A stretch of 64,000 bases of DNA. Source: Janthinobacterium sp. PC23-8. Lineage in GTDB: Bacteria; Pseudomonadota; Gammaproteobacteria; Burkholderiales; Burkholderiaceae_D. The position numbers were made by a program, and so were the translations under genes. Positions 9,099 through 19,924 of this stretch are shown in pieces. The stretch is taken from assembly GCF_002250505.1 (NCBI RefSeq), contig NZ_NJGY01000001.1, forward strand, positions 62,001 to 126,000, written 5' to 3'. The notes under the pieces are model-generated. The model did no database searches, had not been told where the DNA came from, and was given only the letters and a program-made list of their open reading frames with translations. Within the stretch, counting starts at the first letter, position 1; every line of letters starts with the position of its first letter.

Positions 9099-10602
9099 CA
9101 TAGGTTTATACACAAATCACCCAGCTTCGTCGCGTAGCGCTTTGATGGTGAGTGCAGCCACGCGCACATCCTGAATGCCCTGCCAGATTGTCTTGACGCC
9201 CGGATCGCCGTCGCCTTTTCGTCCAAGGAAGCCGCCGATGCGCGCGATCAAGCGCACCACATCGTTAAGTGTCGGAGGCTGATCCGGCCGTCGCTCCTTC
9301 GTGAGCAGGTAAGCGCCACGGATTTCATCTGGGTCGAAGAACAGGCTGGCGTCGAGATCCGGGCAGATGCGCCCGATGCGCATCAGATAGGAGACGCGCC
9401 ACGCCACGATCATGAACAGCGCCAGCGCGCGTTCAAGATTGTCGATGTGGGAGAGCTGCATCGCCTCGACCTTGCAGGCGTTCTTCAACACATGGAAGAA
9501 CATCTCAATTTCCCAACGCGCGCGGTACCAGTCGATCAACTCGATCACCTCATCGACGGTGGTGGCGGTTCGATTGGTGAGCAAGCGCCATTCGATCGGC
9601 TCGATGCCGGCGGGCGCATCGATTTCGCGCGCGATGACGCAGGTCGCAGCGATCTTGACGCCGCGCCGCGCCGGCAGTTCCACACGCCTGGCCCAGAGTT
9701 GCTGGCGCACCTTGCGGCCCTTCTGTTTGTCGCGCGCGCCGATGACGAAACTGATTTCCCCCACCGGCGCACCATCGAGCGTGTGCGCCCACAATCGCTC
9801 GCCCTCTGGCAGTGCCCGGTCGGTCTTCGCGCGCACCAGCCAGTCGGCCGGCGTGCCGCAGTCCTGTGCGTAGGTCATCAGCTCGATCATATCGGCCTCG
9901 CGGTCGGCCACGTACACCAGTCGCGTCGCCGGCATCTCGGCGGCCATCTCGGCGATCCGCCCGTAGCCTTCGATCCAGCGGCCACTTTCCTTGATTCCCG
10001 GTCGAACGCCGGCAGCGTTGATCTTCTCGCGCGCCCACATCCAGGCGTCGAGCACGCCTAGCGGCAACCGTTCCGGCGTGACGGCGTACGTTGGATGGAC
10101 ATACATGCCGCGCTGGACTTCATAGCTGAGCGGCCCGAGACCTTCGATCTGCTGCCCGTTGAAATTGAGTTCGGTCGTGTCCTGCAAGCACAGAATGACG
10201 GGGTGTTCGCCCATGCGCTGCTGCGTCTTGGCCCAGTGCGGTGCCATGATGTCGCGCCACTCGACGGCGTCGTTCTCGAGAAATCGGTATGTGGCGATCG
10301 TCTCGGCCCAGCCATTGCACGACTTAGGAATGCTGGACGAGGGCTTGTCGGCAAATCGCGCCACGATCTTCCTGGCGCGACTGTCAAGGCGGGAGTCCCC
10401 AAGGTCAAGTTCAGCAAATTCCAGGCCCGTCCAGTGCGTCGATTTAGTCATTATTTCGCGAGCCAAAAGACGAGAGTAAACCTGAAAAATCAATAGTTTA
10501 CAACTGCTCCCGCAAGTGCTTGAATGTAAACGGATTTTTCCGCCCCACTGTTATCGCCAAGCAAACTTGGCGGGCTGACGCGGAGATGTGTATAAACCTA
10601 TG
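9099..10602 (-). mobile_element. IS4-family (Tn5/IS50-like) insertion sequence, 1504 bp, with 9-bp target duplication
   Basis: Both ends read CATAGGTTTATACACA inward, a perfect 16-base terminal inverted repeat (9099-9114 and the complement of 10587-10602). The flanks carry a perfect 9-base direct repeat CGGTAAAGA (9090-9098 and 10603-10611). A 9-base duplication and a TTATACACA-type end are typical of the IS50/Tn5 branch of IS4. The element holds one transposase gene. Perfect ends and duplication indicate a fairly recent and possibly still mobile copy. Confidence 0.92.
9117..10451 (-). CDS. IS4-family transposase (Tn5-like)
   Basis: The product (444 residues from MTKSTHWTGLEF) is a DDE transposase of the Tn5 type. 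The N-terminal Tn5 DNA-binding region has LGDSRLDSRARKIVARFADK and SYRFLE-like ATYRFLEND. The catalytic residues appear as the first Asp in QDTTELNF, the second Asp in VYVADREADM, and the Glu of the Y-R-E-K signature in YRARWEIEMFFHVLK. A longer start at 10493 exists; the ATG at 10451 matches the usual protein start better. The stop overlaps the left terminal region of the element. No internal stop or frameshift is seen, so the gene looks intact. Confidence 0.92.
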   Translation of the reverse strand: MTKSTHWTGLEFAELDLGDSRLDSRARKIVARFADKPSSSIPKSCNGWAETIATYRFLENDAVEWRDIMAPHWAKTQQRMGEHPVILCLQDTTELNFNGQQIEGLGPLSYEVQRGMYVHPTYAVTPERLPLGVLDAWMWAREKINAAGVRPGIKESGRWIEGYGRIAEMAAEMPATRLVYVADREADMIELMTYAQDCGTPADWLVRAKTDRALPEGERLWAHTLDGAPVGEISFVIGARDKQKGRKVRQQLWARRVELPARRGVKIAATCVIAREIDAPAGIEPIEWRLLTNRTATTVDEVIELIDWYRARWEIEMFFHVLKNACKVEAMQLSHIDNLERALALFMIVAWRVSYLMRIGRICPDLDASLFFDPDEIRGAYLLTKERRPDQPPTLNDVVRLIARIGGFLGRKGDGDPGVKTIWQGIQDVRVAALTIKALRDEAG

Positions 10603-10716
10603 CGGTAAAGAGCGTCGCCCACTCTTCAAGGCGGTCGTTATCGAGCGCGGCGACATACTGCTGCTGCAACTGGTGCAATTCGAACCACAAGATCATTTGT
10701 TCCATGTTCATTTTCC

Positions 10717-13185
<2,469 letters not shown>

Positions 13186-13188
13186 CCA

Positions 13189-13539
13189 CAGCACCCAAGC
13201 ACACCGGAGAACTGATGCACTGAGAGGAAGGGGGCCGCTACCGCCCCCCTTCCCTCTTCCTTGCCTGGCCGCGCGCCGCGCGCACCTGGACGACAGACAC
13301 GCCGTGGGCCCGCGCCCGTCCCGCGAACACCTGCAGGTTCTGGAACATGGTGTCGCAATTGATCAGGTCCACCCGTTTCCAGTTACCGCCTCCAGCGGTC
13401 GCTATCCGATTTCGGCAGCGTCGCAGGGATTCAAACGGGGCGACGGCTGAAACGCAAAAAGCGGATAAGCGCGGCAGGGGCACTCGCATGCGCGATCGGG
13501 GCCGGCGTTGGATAATGGTGTTTTCAAACGACGAACACC
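13189..13539 (-). other. Gene-free stretch between IS3 and the LysR gene
   Basis: No gene is supported here. It should have held the dioxygenase promoter and the first codons of the large subunit, but the bases next to the CAG duplication do not provide an in-frame ATG. A GC-rich inverted repeat (GGAAGGGGG near 13226 and CCCCCTTCC near 13244) could fold into a hairpin but has no T-run. A minus-strand frame ending at 13238 (…WKRVDLINCDTMFQNLQVFA…) might be the tail of an old gene; I cannot assign it. Confidence 0.5.
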
Positions 13540-14457
13540 ATGGAAATGCGTCAACTGAAATATTTTCACGCCGTGGCGCAGTCGCTCAGTTTCAGCCGGG
13601 CCGCCGACATGCTGCATGTCGCCCAGCCGGCGCTGAGCCGGCAAATCCGCCAGCTCGAGGAGATCCTGCAAATTCAGCTGTTCGACCGCGAATCGCGCCC
13701 GATCGCCCTGACTGCGGCCGGCCGCTTCTTTCACGAGCAAACGCTGCAGGTGGCGGCGCGCCTGGCCGAGATCGAGGAAGGCGCACGCCGTATCGCAGAG
13801 GCTCAGCGGCCATGGTTCGGCATCGGCTTTGTGCCGTCGGTCATGTACGGCGTGTTGCCCAACCTGATACGGCAGTTTCGGCTCGATATGCCTGACATCG
13901 AATCGGGCTTCATCGAGCTGATGACGATGGAGCAAGCGACCGCGCTGAAACTGGGCCGCATCGATATCGGTTTCGGCCGGCTGCCCATCCACGATCCCGC
14001 GATCAGCTGTGTCACCCTGGTACGCGAGCCGCTGCTGGCGGCACTGCCCGCCGGGCACCGGCTGACGCAGCGCCCGACGGTGGACCTGCCAGACCTGGCC
14101 AGGGAGCCGTTGATCGTCTATCCGGCGCGCCCGCGCCCCAGCTATGCCGACCAGGTGCTGGAACTGTTTTCAGCGCGCCATCTGCAACCGGCGCAGGTGC
14201 GCGAGGCCAACGAGATGCAAACCGCGCTGGGCCTGGTGGCGGCGGGCGTAGGCGTTGCGCTGGTACCTGCGTCAGTCCAGGGCGCACCCCGCAATGGCGT
14301 GCTGCTGCGCCCACTGTCGGAGCCGGAGCTGGTCTCGCCCGTGATCATGAACTTCCGCACCGACGACCGCTCGCCCATCCTGGCGCGTTTTCGCGAGATG
14401 GCGACCCACATGCTGCCCATGGGCTTTATTGCAGAAACGCCAGCAACAGATCGGTGA
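13540..14457 (+). CDS. LysR-family regulator, CatR/BenM-like
   Basis: The 305-residue product has the winged-helix N-terminus MEMRQLKYFHAVAQSLSFSR with the recognition part AQPALSRQIRQLEE. An effector domain follows (WFGIGFVPSVMYGVLP). The overall pattern fits the CatR/BenM group, which responds to cis,cis-muconate or aromatic acids. It is divergent from the dead dioxygenase genes and convergent with pcaD, overlapping its 3' end by 32 bases. It is intact and may still control the cat genes; this is inference. Confidence 0.88.
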   Translation: MEMRQLKYFHAVAQSLSFSRAADMLHVAQPALSRQIRQLEEILQIQLFDRESRPIALTAAGRFFHEQTLQVAARLAEIEEGARRIAEAQRPWFGIGFVPSVMYGVLPNLIRQFRLDMPDIESGFIELMTMEQATALKLGRIDIGFGRLPIHDPAISCVTLVREPLLAALPAGHRLTQRPTVDLPDLAREPLIVYPARPRPSYADQVLELFSARHLQPAQVREANEMQTALGLVAAGVGVALVPASVQGAPRNGVLLRPLSEPELVSPVIMNFRTDDRSPILARFREMATHMLPMGFIAETPATDR

Positions 14458-15250
14458 ATTGCTGCGGCGCTTCCAGATTGGACAGGTGGGCCGCCTCGAT
14501 CCCGGCATAACTGGCGTGTGCAATATGATCGAGCATGAAGCGTGCGTCCGCCGGCGTGGTCACTTCGTCGCACAGCCCGGCAATGAGCAGCGTGGGCGCG
14601 GTGATCCGCGCCAGCTGGCCGCGCAGGTCGGCCTCGGCCAGCGCCCGGCAACAGGCCGCATAGCCCGCCGGCGGACACATTCGCAGCGCCTCGACGTGGC
14701 GCGCCACCACTTGCGGAGCCTGCGCGCGGAAGGCGCCGCCAAACCAGCGGCCGGGGGCGCCATCGGCCACCGCGTCCATGCCCTCAGCTTCGACGAAATT
14801 GGCGCGGTCGGTCCAGCCCTGCGCGTTGCCGATGCGCGCGGCGCTGTTGGCCACTACCAGCGCTTGCACCCGCCCGGGCGCATGGATGGCCAGCCACAGG
14901 CCGATCAAGCCGCCCATCGAGATGCCGCAAAAGCGCACGCGGTCGATCGCCAGGGAGTCGAGCAGGCGCAAGACATCGGCGCCCAGTTGGTCCAGCGTGG
15001 CGCCGCCGGCCACGCCGTGCTGATCGGCATTGGCAGCGGCGGTGGCGCCGTGGCCGCGCGTGTCGTAACGCAGCACGCGGTAGCGCGTCGCCAGCGCCGC
15101 CGCCTGCTGCTGCCACATGTCCAGCGTGGTGCCCAGCGAGTTCGACAGCATCACCACCGGCGCGCCGGGCGGGCCTTCGAGCGTATAGGCGATCGGCTCC
15201 GGCCCCGCTGTCAGGCCATGCTGCAGGCCATGCGTGGGGGCCGCCATCAC
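14426..15250 (-). CDS. pcaD: 3-oxoadipate enol-lactonase
   Basis: This enzyme hydrolyses beta-ketoadipate enol-lactone to beta-ketoadipate, the step after muconolactone isomerase in the catechol ortho pathway. The 274-residue alpha/beta hydrolase has the nucleophile elbow FCGISMGG (Ser), the acid in LCDEVTTPADA and the catalytic His in GIEAAHLSNLEAP. It starts four bases inside the end of catA, so translation is coupled. An intact, normal-length gene within the cat cluster. Confidence 0.9.
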   Translation of the reverse strand: MMAAPTHGLQHGLTAGPEPIAYTLEGPPGAPVVMLSNSLGTTLDMWQQQAAALATRYRVLRYDTRGHGATAAANADQHGVAGGATLDQLGADVLRLLDSLAIDRVRFCGISMGGLIGLWLAIHAPGRVQALVVANSAARIGNAQGWTDRANFVEAEGMDAVADGAPGRWFGGAFRAQAPQVVARHVEALRMCPPAGYAACCRALAEADLRGQLARITAPTLLIAGLCDEVTTPADARFMLDHIAHASYAGIEAAHLSNLEAPQQFTDLLLAFLQ

Positions 15251-16158
15251 ACCGCGAAATGCGCGCGCGCGATCTGGTCGGCCGGCAGCCCTTGCTGCTC
15301 GGCGTGCAGGTCGAAGTCGAAATCGATCGCGTAGAACGGCGCGTCGACTTCATGGGCGCGCAGCGCGACAGGATCGTCGACGCGGGTCATCGGTGGCACC
15401 AGCCCGTCGCGCGTGGCGAAGGCAAAGTCGTCCCACAGGTAAGGATCGCCTTCGATATTGATCTGCGTGGTGAGCTTGCGGTGGCCGGCGGACGTGACGA
15501 AGAAATGGATGTGCGCAGGCCGGGTGCCGTGGCGGCCCAGCAATCCGAGCAACTTTTCGGTGGCGCCGCCGGGTGGCACGCTGTAGCCCACCGGCACCCG
15601 GGTGCGCAAGCGATAGCGCCCCTCGGCATCGGTGCGGATCGCGCGGCGCAGGTTGAAGGCGCTTTGACTCGGATCGAAGAACGAATAGCCGCCCAGGTGA
15701 TTGGCGTGCCACACTTCCACCACCGCGCCGGCCATCGGCGCGCCGTCGGCACCGCGCACCTGGCCCTGCATGAACAATACCTCACCCGGCTGCGGATCCT
15801 GGTCCAGCCGCGCGCTGCCTGCGGATTCTGGCGCGCCGGCCACGTACAGCGGCCCTTCGATGGTGCGCGGCGTGCCGCCGGTAACACCCTGGCGGGCCTC
15901 GGCTTCGTCCATGCGCAGGTCGAGGAAATGCTCGAAGCCGAGGCCCGCCGCGATCAGGCCATATTCGCCGGACTGGCCCGCTTCGGTCAGGTAGCTGATG
16001 GCGCTCCAGAATTCTTCCGGCTCGATGTCGAGCTCCTCGATGGTGACGAACAGGTCGCGCACGATGCGGTTGACGATGGTCTTGACGCGCGGGCTGCCCG
16101 AGGCTTTTTCAGTGCTTTCGATTTTGGCGAGCAGGGCGTCGATGGCTGGCTGGTTCAT
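15247..16158 (-). CDS. catA: Catechol 1,2-dioxygenase
   Basis: CatA cleaves catechol between the hydroxyls to cis,cis-muconate using non-haem Fe(III). The 303-residue product has the N-terminal helical dimerisation domain (about 1-100) and the catalytic beta-sandwich. Iron ligands are visible as Tyr in GPLYVAGAPESAG, Tyr in VPVGYSVPPGG, and the two His of RPAHIHFFVTSAGH. The length is standard. It lies between catC and pcaD and overlaps pcaD by four bases. Confidence 0.93.
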   Translation of the reverse strand: MNQPAIDALLAKIESTEKASGSPRVKTIVNRIVRDLFVTIEELDIEPEEFWSAISYLTEAGQSGEYGLIAAGLGFEHFLDLRMDEAEARQGVTGGTPRTIEGPLYVAGAPESAGSARLDQDPQPGEVLFMQGQVRGADGAPMAGAVVEVWHANHLGGYSFFDPSQSAFNLRRAIRTDAEGRYRLRTRVPVGYSVPPGGATEKLLGLLGRHGTRPAHIHFFVTSAGHRKLTTQINIEGDPYLWDDFAFATRDGLVPPMTRVDDPVALRAHEVDAPFYAIDFDFDLHAEQQGLPADQIARAHFAV

Positions 16159-16208
16159 ATTCTATGTCTCCAATATTGTGAGGGGAATTACAGTAACAAC
16201 GGGGGCGA

Positions 16209-16499
16209 TCAGCGATCGTCTTCATGGATCGACGACGGGTGGCGGCACAGCGCCTCGACGTCGATTTCCATGTAGGGAAATAGTGGCAAGCTCAACAGCA
16301 AATCATGGAGTTCCGCCGGCCCCGCCACATCGAAGACGCTGATGTTGGCGTAATGGCCTGCCACGCGCCACAGGTGGCGCCACTGGCCGTCGCGCTGCAA
16401 CTGCTGGGCGATGGCACGCTCGCGCGTCTTCAGTTCATCGGCCACGGCCACGGGCATATCGTGCGGCAGGCTGACGGTCATGCTGACTTTGAATAACAT
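16209..16499 (-). CDS. catC: Muconolactone delta-isomerase
   Basis: CatC converts muconolactone to 3-oxoadipate enol-lactone. At 96 residues it has exactly the usual size, and it shows the family features: MLFKVSMTVSLPHDMP at the start, ERAIAQQLQRDGQWRHLWRV in the middle, and LPLFPYMEIDVEALCRHPS near the end. It begins with ATG 16499 after an AGGAGCACC ribosome site. It lies 50 bases before catA and 180 bases after catB, all on one strand. Confidence 0.95.
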   Translation of the reverse strand: MLFKVSMTVSLPHDMPVAVADELKTRERAIAQQLQRDGQWRHLWRVAGHYANISVFDVAGPAELHDLLLSLPLFPYMEIDVEALCRHPSSIHEDDR

Positions 16500-16594
16500 G
16501 GTGCTCCTCTAAAAAAGTATTAAGTAAGTGCCAAGAAATTATTGTGAGATTATGACGAACAGAACCGGATGCGCTGCAAGGCGCCCGATGCGAC

Positions 16595-16610
16595 GCAGTG
16601 CGAGCACTGC
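16595..16610. repeat. Small perfect inverted repeat between catB and catC
   Basis: GCAGTGC-GA-GCACTGC lies in the 180-base gap between catB and catC, within a GC-rich segment (about 16563-16640) with further self-complementary pieces. No T-run follows, so it is more likely an mRNA stability or processing hairpin than a terminator. The rest of the gap shows no gene. Confidence 0.4.
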
Positions 16611-17767
16611 GAGCAGCGGGCAACGCCGCAGAGCGCCGGTTATGGAAGTCAGAATCCACAAGAATTTATGCGTACTTGCTTAGTGCCGGCGTTGCAGAAA
16701 GGCGAGCTTGTCTTCATCGAGCTCGATGCCGAGCCCGGGACCGGATGGCAGTTGCAAGGCGAAGTCGCGGTAGACCAGGGGCGTGCGCAGCACCTGTTCG
16801 GTCAGCAGCAGCGGACCGAACAGTTCAGTGCCCCAGCTCATGCCGGGCAGCGTGGCGAACAGCTGGGCCGATGCGATGGTGCCTACCGGCCCTTCGAGCA
16901 TGGTGCCGCCGTACAGCGCCACGTTGGACGCCGCCGCGATGGCGGCCACCTGCTGGGCGCCGCGCAAGCCGCCCGACTGGGTAATCTTGACGGCAAACAC
17001 GTCGACCGCGCTGGCGGCGGCCAGACGGAACGCGTCCGCCGGTCCGTGCAGCGCCTCGTCGGCCATCAAGGGCACCCGGTTCATATTGCGCAGGCGACGC
17101 ATGCCCTCGTGGTTGCCGGCGGCGATCGGTTGTTCGACCAAGTCGACCCCGGCGTGCTCGAGCATCTGCATGCCCAGCATGGCGTCGGTTTCCTCCCAGG
17201 CCTGGTTGACGTCCACGCGCACACTGGCGCGATCGCCGAGCGCGCGCTTGATGGCGGCGACATGGGCCACGTCGTCGCGCACGGTGCGGGCGCCGATTTT
17301 CAGCTTGAACACGCGGTGGCGCCGCAGGTCGAGCATTTGTTCGGCTTCGGCGATGTCTTTCGCGGTATCGCCGCTGGCCAGGGTCCAGGCCACCGGCAGG
17401 CTGTCGGCCAGGCGGCCGCCGAACAGGCTGGACAAGGGCACGCCCAGGCGGCGCGCCTGGCCGTCGAGCAGTGCGGTTTCGATCGCACACTTGGCAAAAC
17501 GGTTGCCCTGGAAGCGCGTATCGAGGTCGTGCATGCGGGCGGCGGGACTGTCGGCGTCGGCGCCGCGCAGCACCGGTGCCATATAGGTCTCGATATTGAC
17601 CTTCATGCTCTCCGGGCTTTCCTCGCCGTACGCCAGGCCGCCGATGGTGCTCGCTTCACCCCAGCCGACGATGCCGTCGCTGGCGGTGATGCGCACCAGT
17701 ACCAGGTTTTGCTGGCGCATGGTCGCCACCGACAATTGATGCGGACGTATGGTGGGAACGTCGACTA

Positions 17768-18831
17768 AGTAGTTACGCAAAATTTACTGTGAATGCTTTT
17801 CCATAATTTTCCATGATGGAACGAACTTCGTCGCGCAGGCTGTCACCCGTGAGATAACGGAAGCGGCGCCAGACGTACTTGGCTTGTTTCCAAAGGATTT
17901 CGATACGGTTCAGTTCCGGACTGTAGGGCGGCAGGTAGTATAAGTACAAGCCCTGCTGCTCCCATTGTTGGCGCTTTTCCCGCATCGGCTCACCCTTGTG
18001 AATAGCGGCGTTGTCGAGCACCACGATACGCGGCGCCGAATGCGCCTGGTTTGCCAACTCGTCCATGAACGCCATCACGTCCTCGCGTGTCGTACGCTTG
18101 TCGTGCATACGCCATATCAGCGAGCGGTCATGGCGCAACGCCCCCAGTACGTTGACTCGTTGCTCATGCGTGCCTGAACGTGCGGCGCGCGTGTGTCCCG
18201 TCGACATCCAGCCATACTGGAGCGGGGGATTCGGGCCAAAGCCCGCCTCATCGAAATACAGCAACTCGCATTGACCGGCCCGCGCCATGGCCCGCAGCGA
18301 GGCGAGCGCCCCATAGGCGCGCTCGAAGGCCGCCTCATCGCGTTGCCCTTTCAAGCTCAAGCGACAGCGCTTGTAGTGCAAACCCATCCGGCGCAAGTAG
18401 CGGCGCACCGTGCAGCGGCTCAGGCGCTCTCGTCCCCGTTCCAGCCAGCGCCGCAGCAGCGAACCCGAACTTCCGCCGTCCTCCCGTGCCAACTGTCCCA
18501 GTTCGTGCTGCCGTTGGCGCGACAAACTCGGTGGCCGACCGCTGTGCCGACCCTCATACAAGCCAACCAGTCCCAGGCGCACCCAGCATTGCCGCCAATG
18601 CTCCACGCTATTGAGATGCACATTAAACTCATCGGCAACTTGCTGTAGCGTCATCCCTTGACCCAGCAGCCGCACTCCTTGGGCGCGCCGCCGCGTACGC
18701 GCGTGCGAATGGTAAATCCCCATCTCCAGCAGCGTCCGGTTCTCTTCCTCACTCAATTCCAATCGTTTCATCGCTGCAAATCCTCCATCTCGCTTGCATG
18801 GAGGTTAGACAGTATTTTTTGCGCGATTACT
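17768..18831 (-). mobile_element. IS630-family insertion sequence, copy 1 (1064 bp) in catB
   Basis: The ends read AGTAGTTACGCAAAATTTAC and (complement) AGTAATCGCGCAAAAAATAC, about 23-base imperfect inverted repeats. TA flanks each side (17766-17767 and 18832-18833), the hallmark of IS630/mariner insertion. Removing the element and one TA rejoins catB perfectly. A near-identical second copy lies at 24396-25459. Confidence 0.93.
17773..18771 (-). CDS. IS630-family transposase (copy 1)
   Basis: The 332-residue product has an N-terminal helix-turn-helix pair (GMTLQQVADEFNVHLNSVEH) and a DDE_3 core: LLYFDEAGFGPNP, IVVLDNAAIHKG and PELNRIEILWKQAKYVWRR. The frame is intact. It differs from copy 2 at only a handful of residues (for example Ser/Pro near residue 22 and Asn/Asp in the HTH). 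Its TAA stop overlaps the TTG that can restart translation into catB. Confidence 0.93.
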   Translation of the reverse strand: MKRLELSEEENRTLLEMGIYHSHARTRRRAQGVRLLGQGMTLQQVADEFNVHLNSVEHWRQCWVRLGLVGLYEGRHSGRPPSLSRQRQHELGQLAREDGGSSGSLLRRWLERGRERLSRCTVRRYLRRMGLHYKRCRLSLKGQRDEAAFERAYGALASLRAMARAGQCELLYFDEAGFGPNPPLQYGWMSTGHTRAARSGTHEQRVNVLGALRHDRSLIWRMHDKRTTREDVMAFMDELANQAHSAPRIVVLDNAAIHKGEPMREKRQQWEQQGLYLYYLPPYSPELNRIEILWKQAKYVWRRFRYLTGDSLRDEVRSIMENYGKAFTVNFA

Positions 18832-18950
18832 TAACAGCACTTCGACGCGCTCGATCTTGATTAAGGGGTTGGTCATCTGTGCCTCGGATTGGTTTCGGCA
18901 ATCATAGAAACAGGCGCGGCGCATGTCCAAGACCGATTTTGGCAACTACC

Positions 18951-18992
18951 ATGCCGCAGCGGCATAATGCGGCGGTGCGGATTGACAATCCG
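18951..18992. promoter_or_regulatory. Two 15-bp palindromes upstream of catB
   Basis: Between catB (minus, start 18876) and the AraC remnant (plus, start 19097) there are two perfect odd palindromes: ATGCCGC-A-GCGGCAT (18951-18965) and CGGATTG-A-CAATCCG (18978-18992). They are 12 bases apart and sit 75-116 bases upstream of the catB start, where regulator sites would be expected. Which regulator binds is unknown; a LysR or AraC protein of the pathway is the natural guess. Confidence 0.5.
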
Positions 18993-19096
18993 ACGCTAGG
19001 CCTATATCTTGAAAAAGGCGCCACCGCCGTACCGACCGAATGCCCAATTACTTCAATTGCGCCTAACAGGTCTATAACCTGCCTTCAACAGCTCCT

Positions 19097-19758
19097 ATGT
19101 CAACCTCATTTCAGATCGACGCATCCACTTTGCTGCGCTACATGTATTTTGAGACGGCCGATATGGAAGAAGCGCGGCAGCGCATTGCGGCGGTGCTACA
19201 ACCGTATCGTTTGATCCCCGGGCCGCTCCACCCGGGGCAGTGCGCCCGCATGAACCACCTCAGGCTGCGCCACCTCGCGTTCGGATCGCTGTCCTACGGC
19301 AGGCCAATGACGGTGGAAGCGGGAGACATCACCGATTACCATCTGATCATCATCGTCCTGGCGGGTGTGGCGCAGGTGAGCGTCGGCGAGCTGCAGGCCT
19401 CGCTCGGCAAGGGGCAAGGCGTGCTGCTGACTCCGGGCACGCGCTTCGGTGCCACGTTCAGCGGCGACTGCGAACAATTCTTCCTGCGTATCGACAAGGC
19501 GGCGTTCGATGCCCATGGGGGACTGGAGCGGGGCCGCATGGCGCCGCATCAGGCGTTTGCAACTGTTCGTGCTGCGTTATGGGGACCAGGTCGAAGTCGC
19601 CGAGCCCTTTCGATGATTTCGCGCTGGTACACATGTCGCTCAAAGGCAGCGCCGAATTCGAGAGCGACGGCCAGCGCGTACGCATGCCGGAAGGGACGAT
19701 GGCGGTGGTTGAGCCGAAAAAAAATTTGCGCCTGTGCCCGTGCACGCCAGAGCAGTAA
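19097..19758 (+). pseudogene. Broken AraC-family regulator(s): two N-terminal domain pieces
   Basis: From ATG 19097 the frame encodes an AraC_binding_2-type (cupin) ligand domain: MSTSFQIDASTLLRYMYFET, ending with GDCEQFFLRIDKAAFDAHGG. After about 19545 it loses sense. A second piece in another frame follows: QLFVLRYGDQVEVAEPF, then after one extra base near 19608 it continues as DDFALVHMSLKGSAEFES and MAVVEPKKNLRL. That is again the start of an AraC-type ligand domain. Neither piece has the C-terminal DNA-binding HTH. AraC/XylS proteins control known anthranilate dioxygenase genes, so this may be the dead regulator of the island. Confidence 0.7.
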
Positions 19759-19924
19759 GCCCACAGGTTGACGTGGACAGTCTTGCCGCTGCCATCGACA
19801 GCTAAATCGCGTCGGCAGACAGCGCCATCAAATCAGTGCCGCCCCCACCTTCTGCCGATCCTCGTTTGACACCCGTACCTCCCGTGGTAATCGAGAGGAT
19901 AATTTGAAGATAGCAGTCAGGAAT

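Larger units (their letters stand above)
8719..10711 (-). pseudogene. Aromatic-ring-hydroxylating dioxygenase small (beta) subunit, split by an IS
   Basis: Joining 10711-10612 to 9098-8719 (one copy of the 9-base duplication kept) restores a 159-residue beta subunit: MNMEQMILWFELHQLQQQYV, then EEWATLFTEDCLYEIIPREN and the NTF2-like C-terminus RYQSKRVIFDTSRVATLLA. The ATG at 10711 has an AAGGAAA ribosome site and follows the large subunit by 5 bases. The beta subunit supports the alpha3beta3 oxygenase. The insertion falls inside codon LFT|ED and leaves two fragments, so no functional product is expected. By neighbours, the best guess is the small subunit of an anthranilate-type (AndAd-like) enzyme. 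Confidence 0.85.
16680..18876 (-). pseudogene. catB: Muconate cycloisomerase, interrupted by IS630
   Basis: CatB converts cis,cis-muconate to muconolactone. Joining 18876-18834 to 17767-16680 gives a 376-residue protein starting MTNPLIKIERVEVLLVDVPT. The enolase-superfamily features are present: FKLKIGAR (catalytic Lys), RVDVNQAWEE and MADEALHGP (metal ligands), and FAVKITQSGG. The IS630 copy sits in codon 15 at a TA. A TTG within the IS end (17780) gives MRNYL fused in frame to VDVPTIRPHQL, so a 366-residue protein lacking only the first 15 residues could be made if the ribosome restarts there. The activity of such a protein is unknown. Confidence 0.88.

Noticed and set aside
13238-13489. 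A minus-strand frame of 83 codons upstream of the IS3 element
   Set aside because: Only the last 50 residues look at all protein-like, with no recognisable family and no start signal; noted as a possible gene tail, not called.
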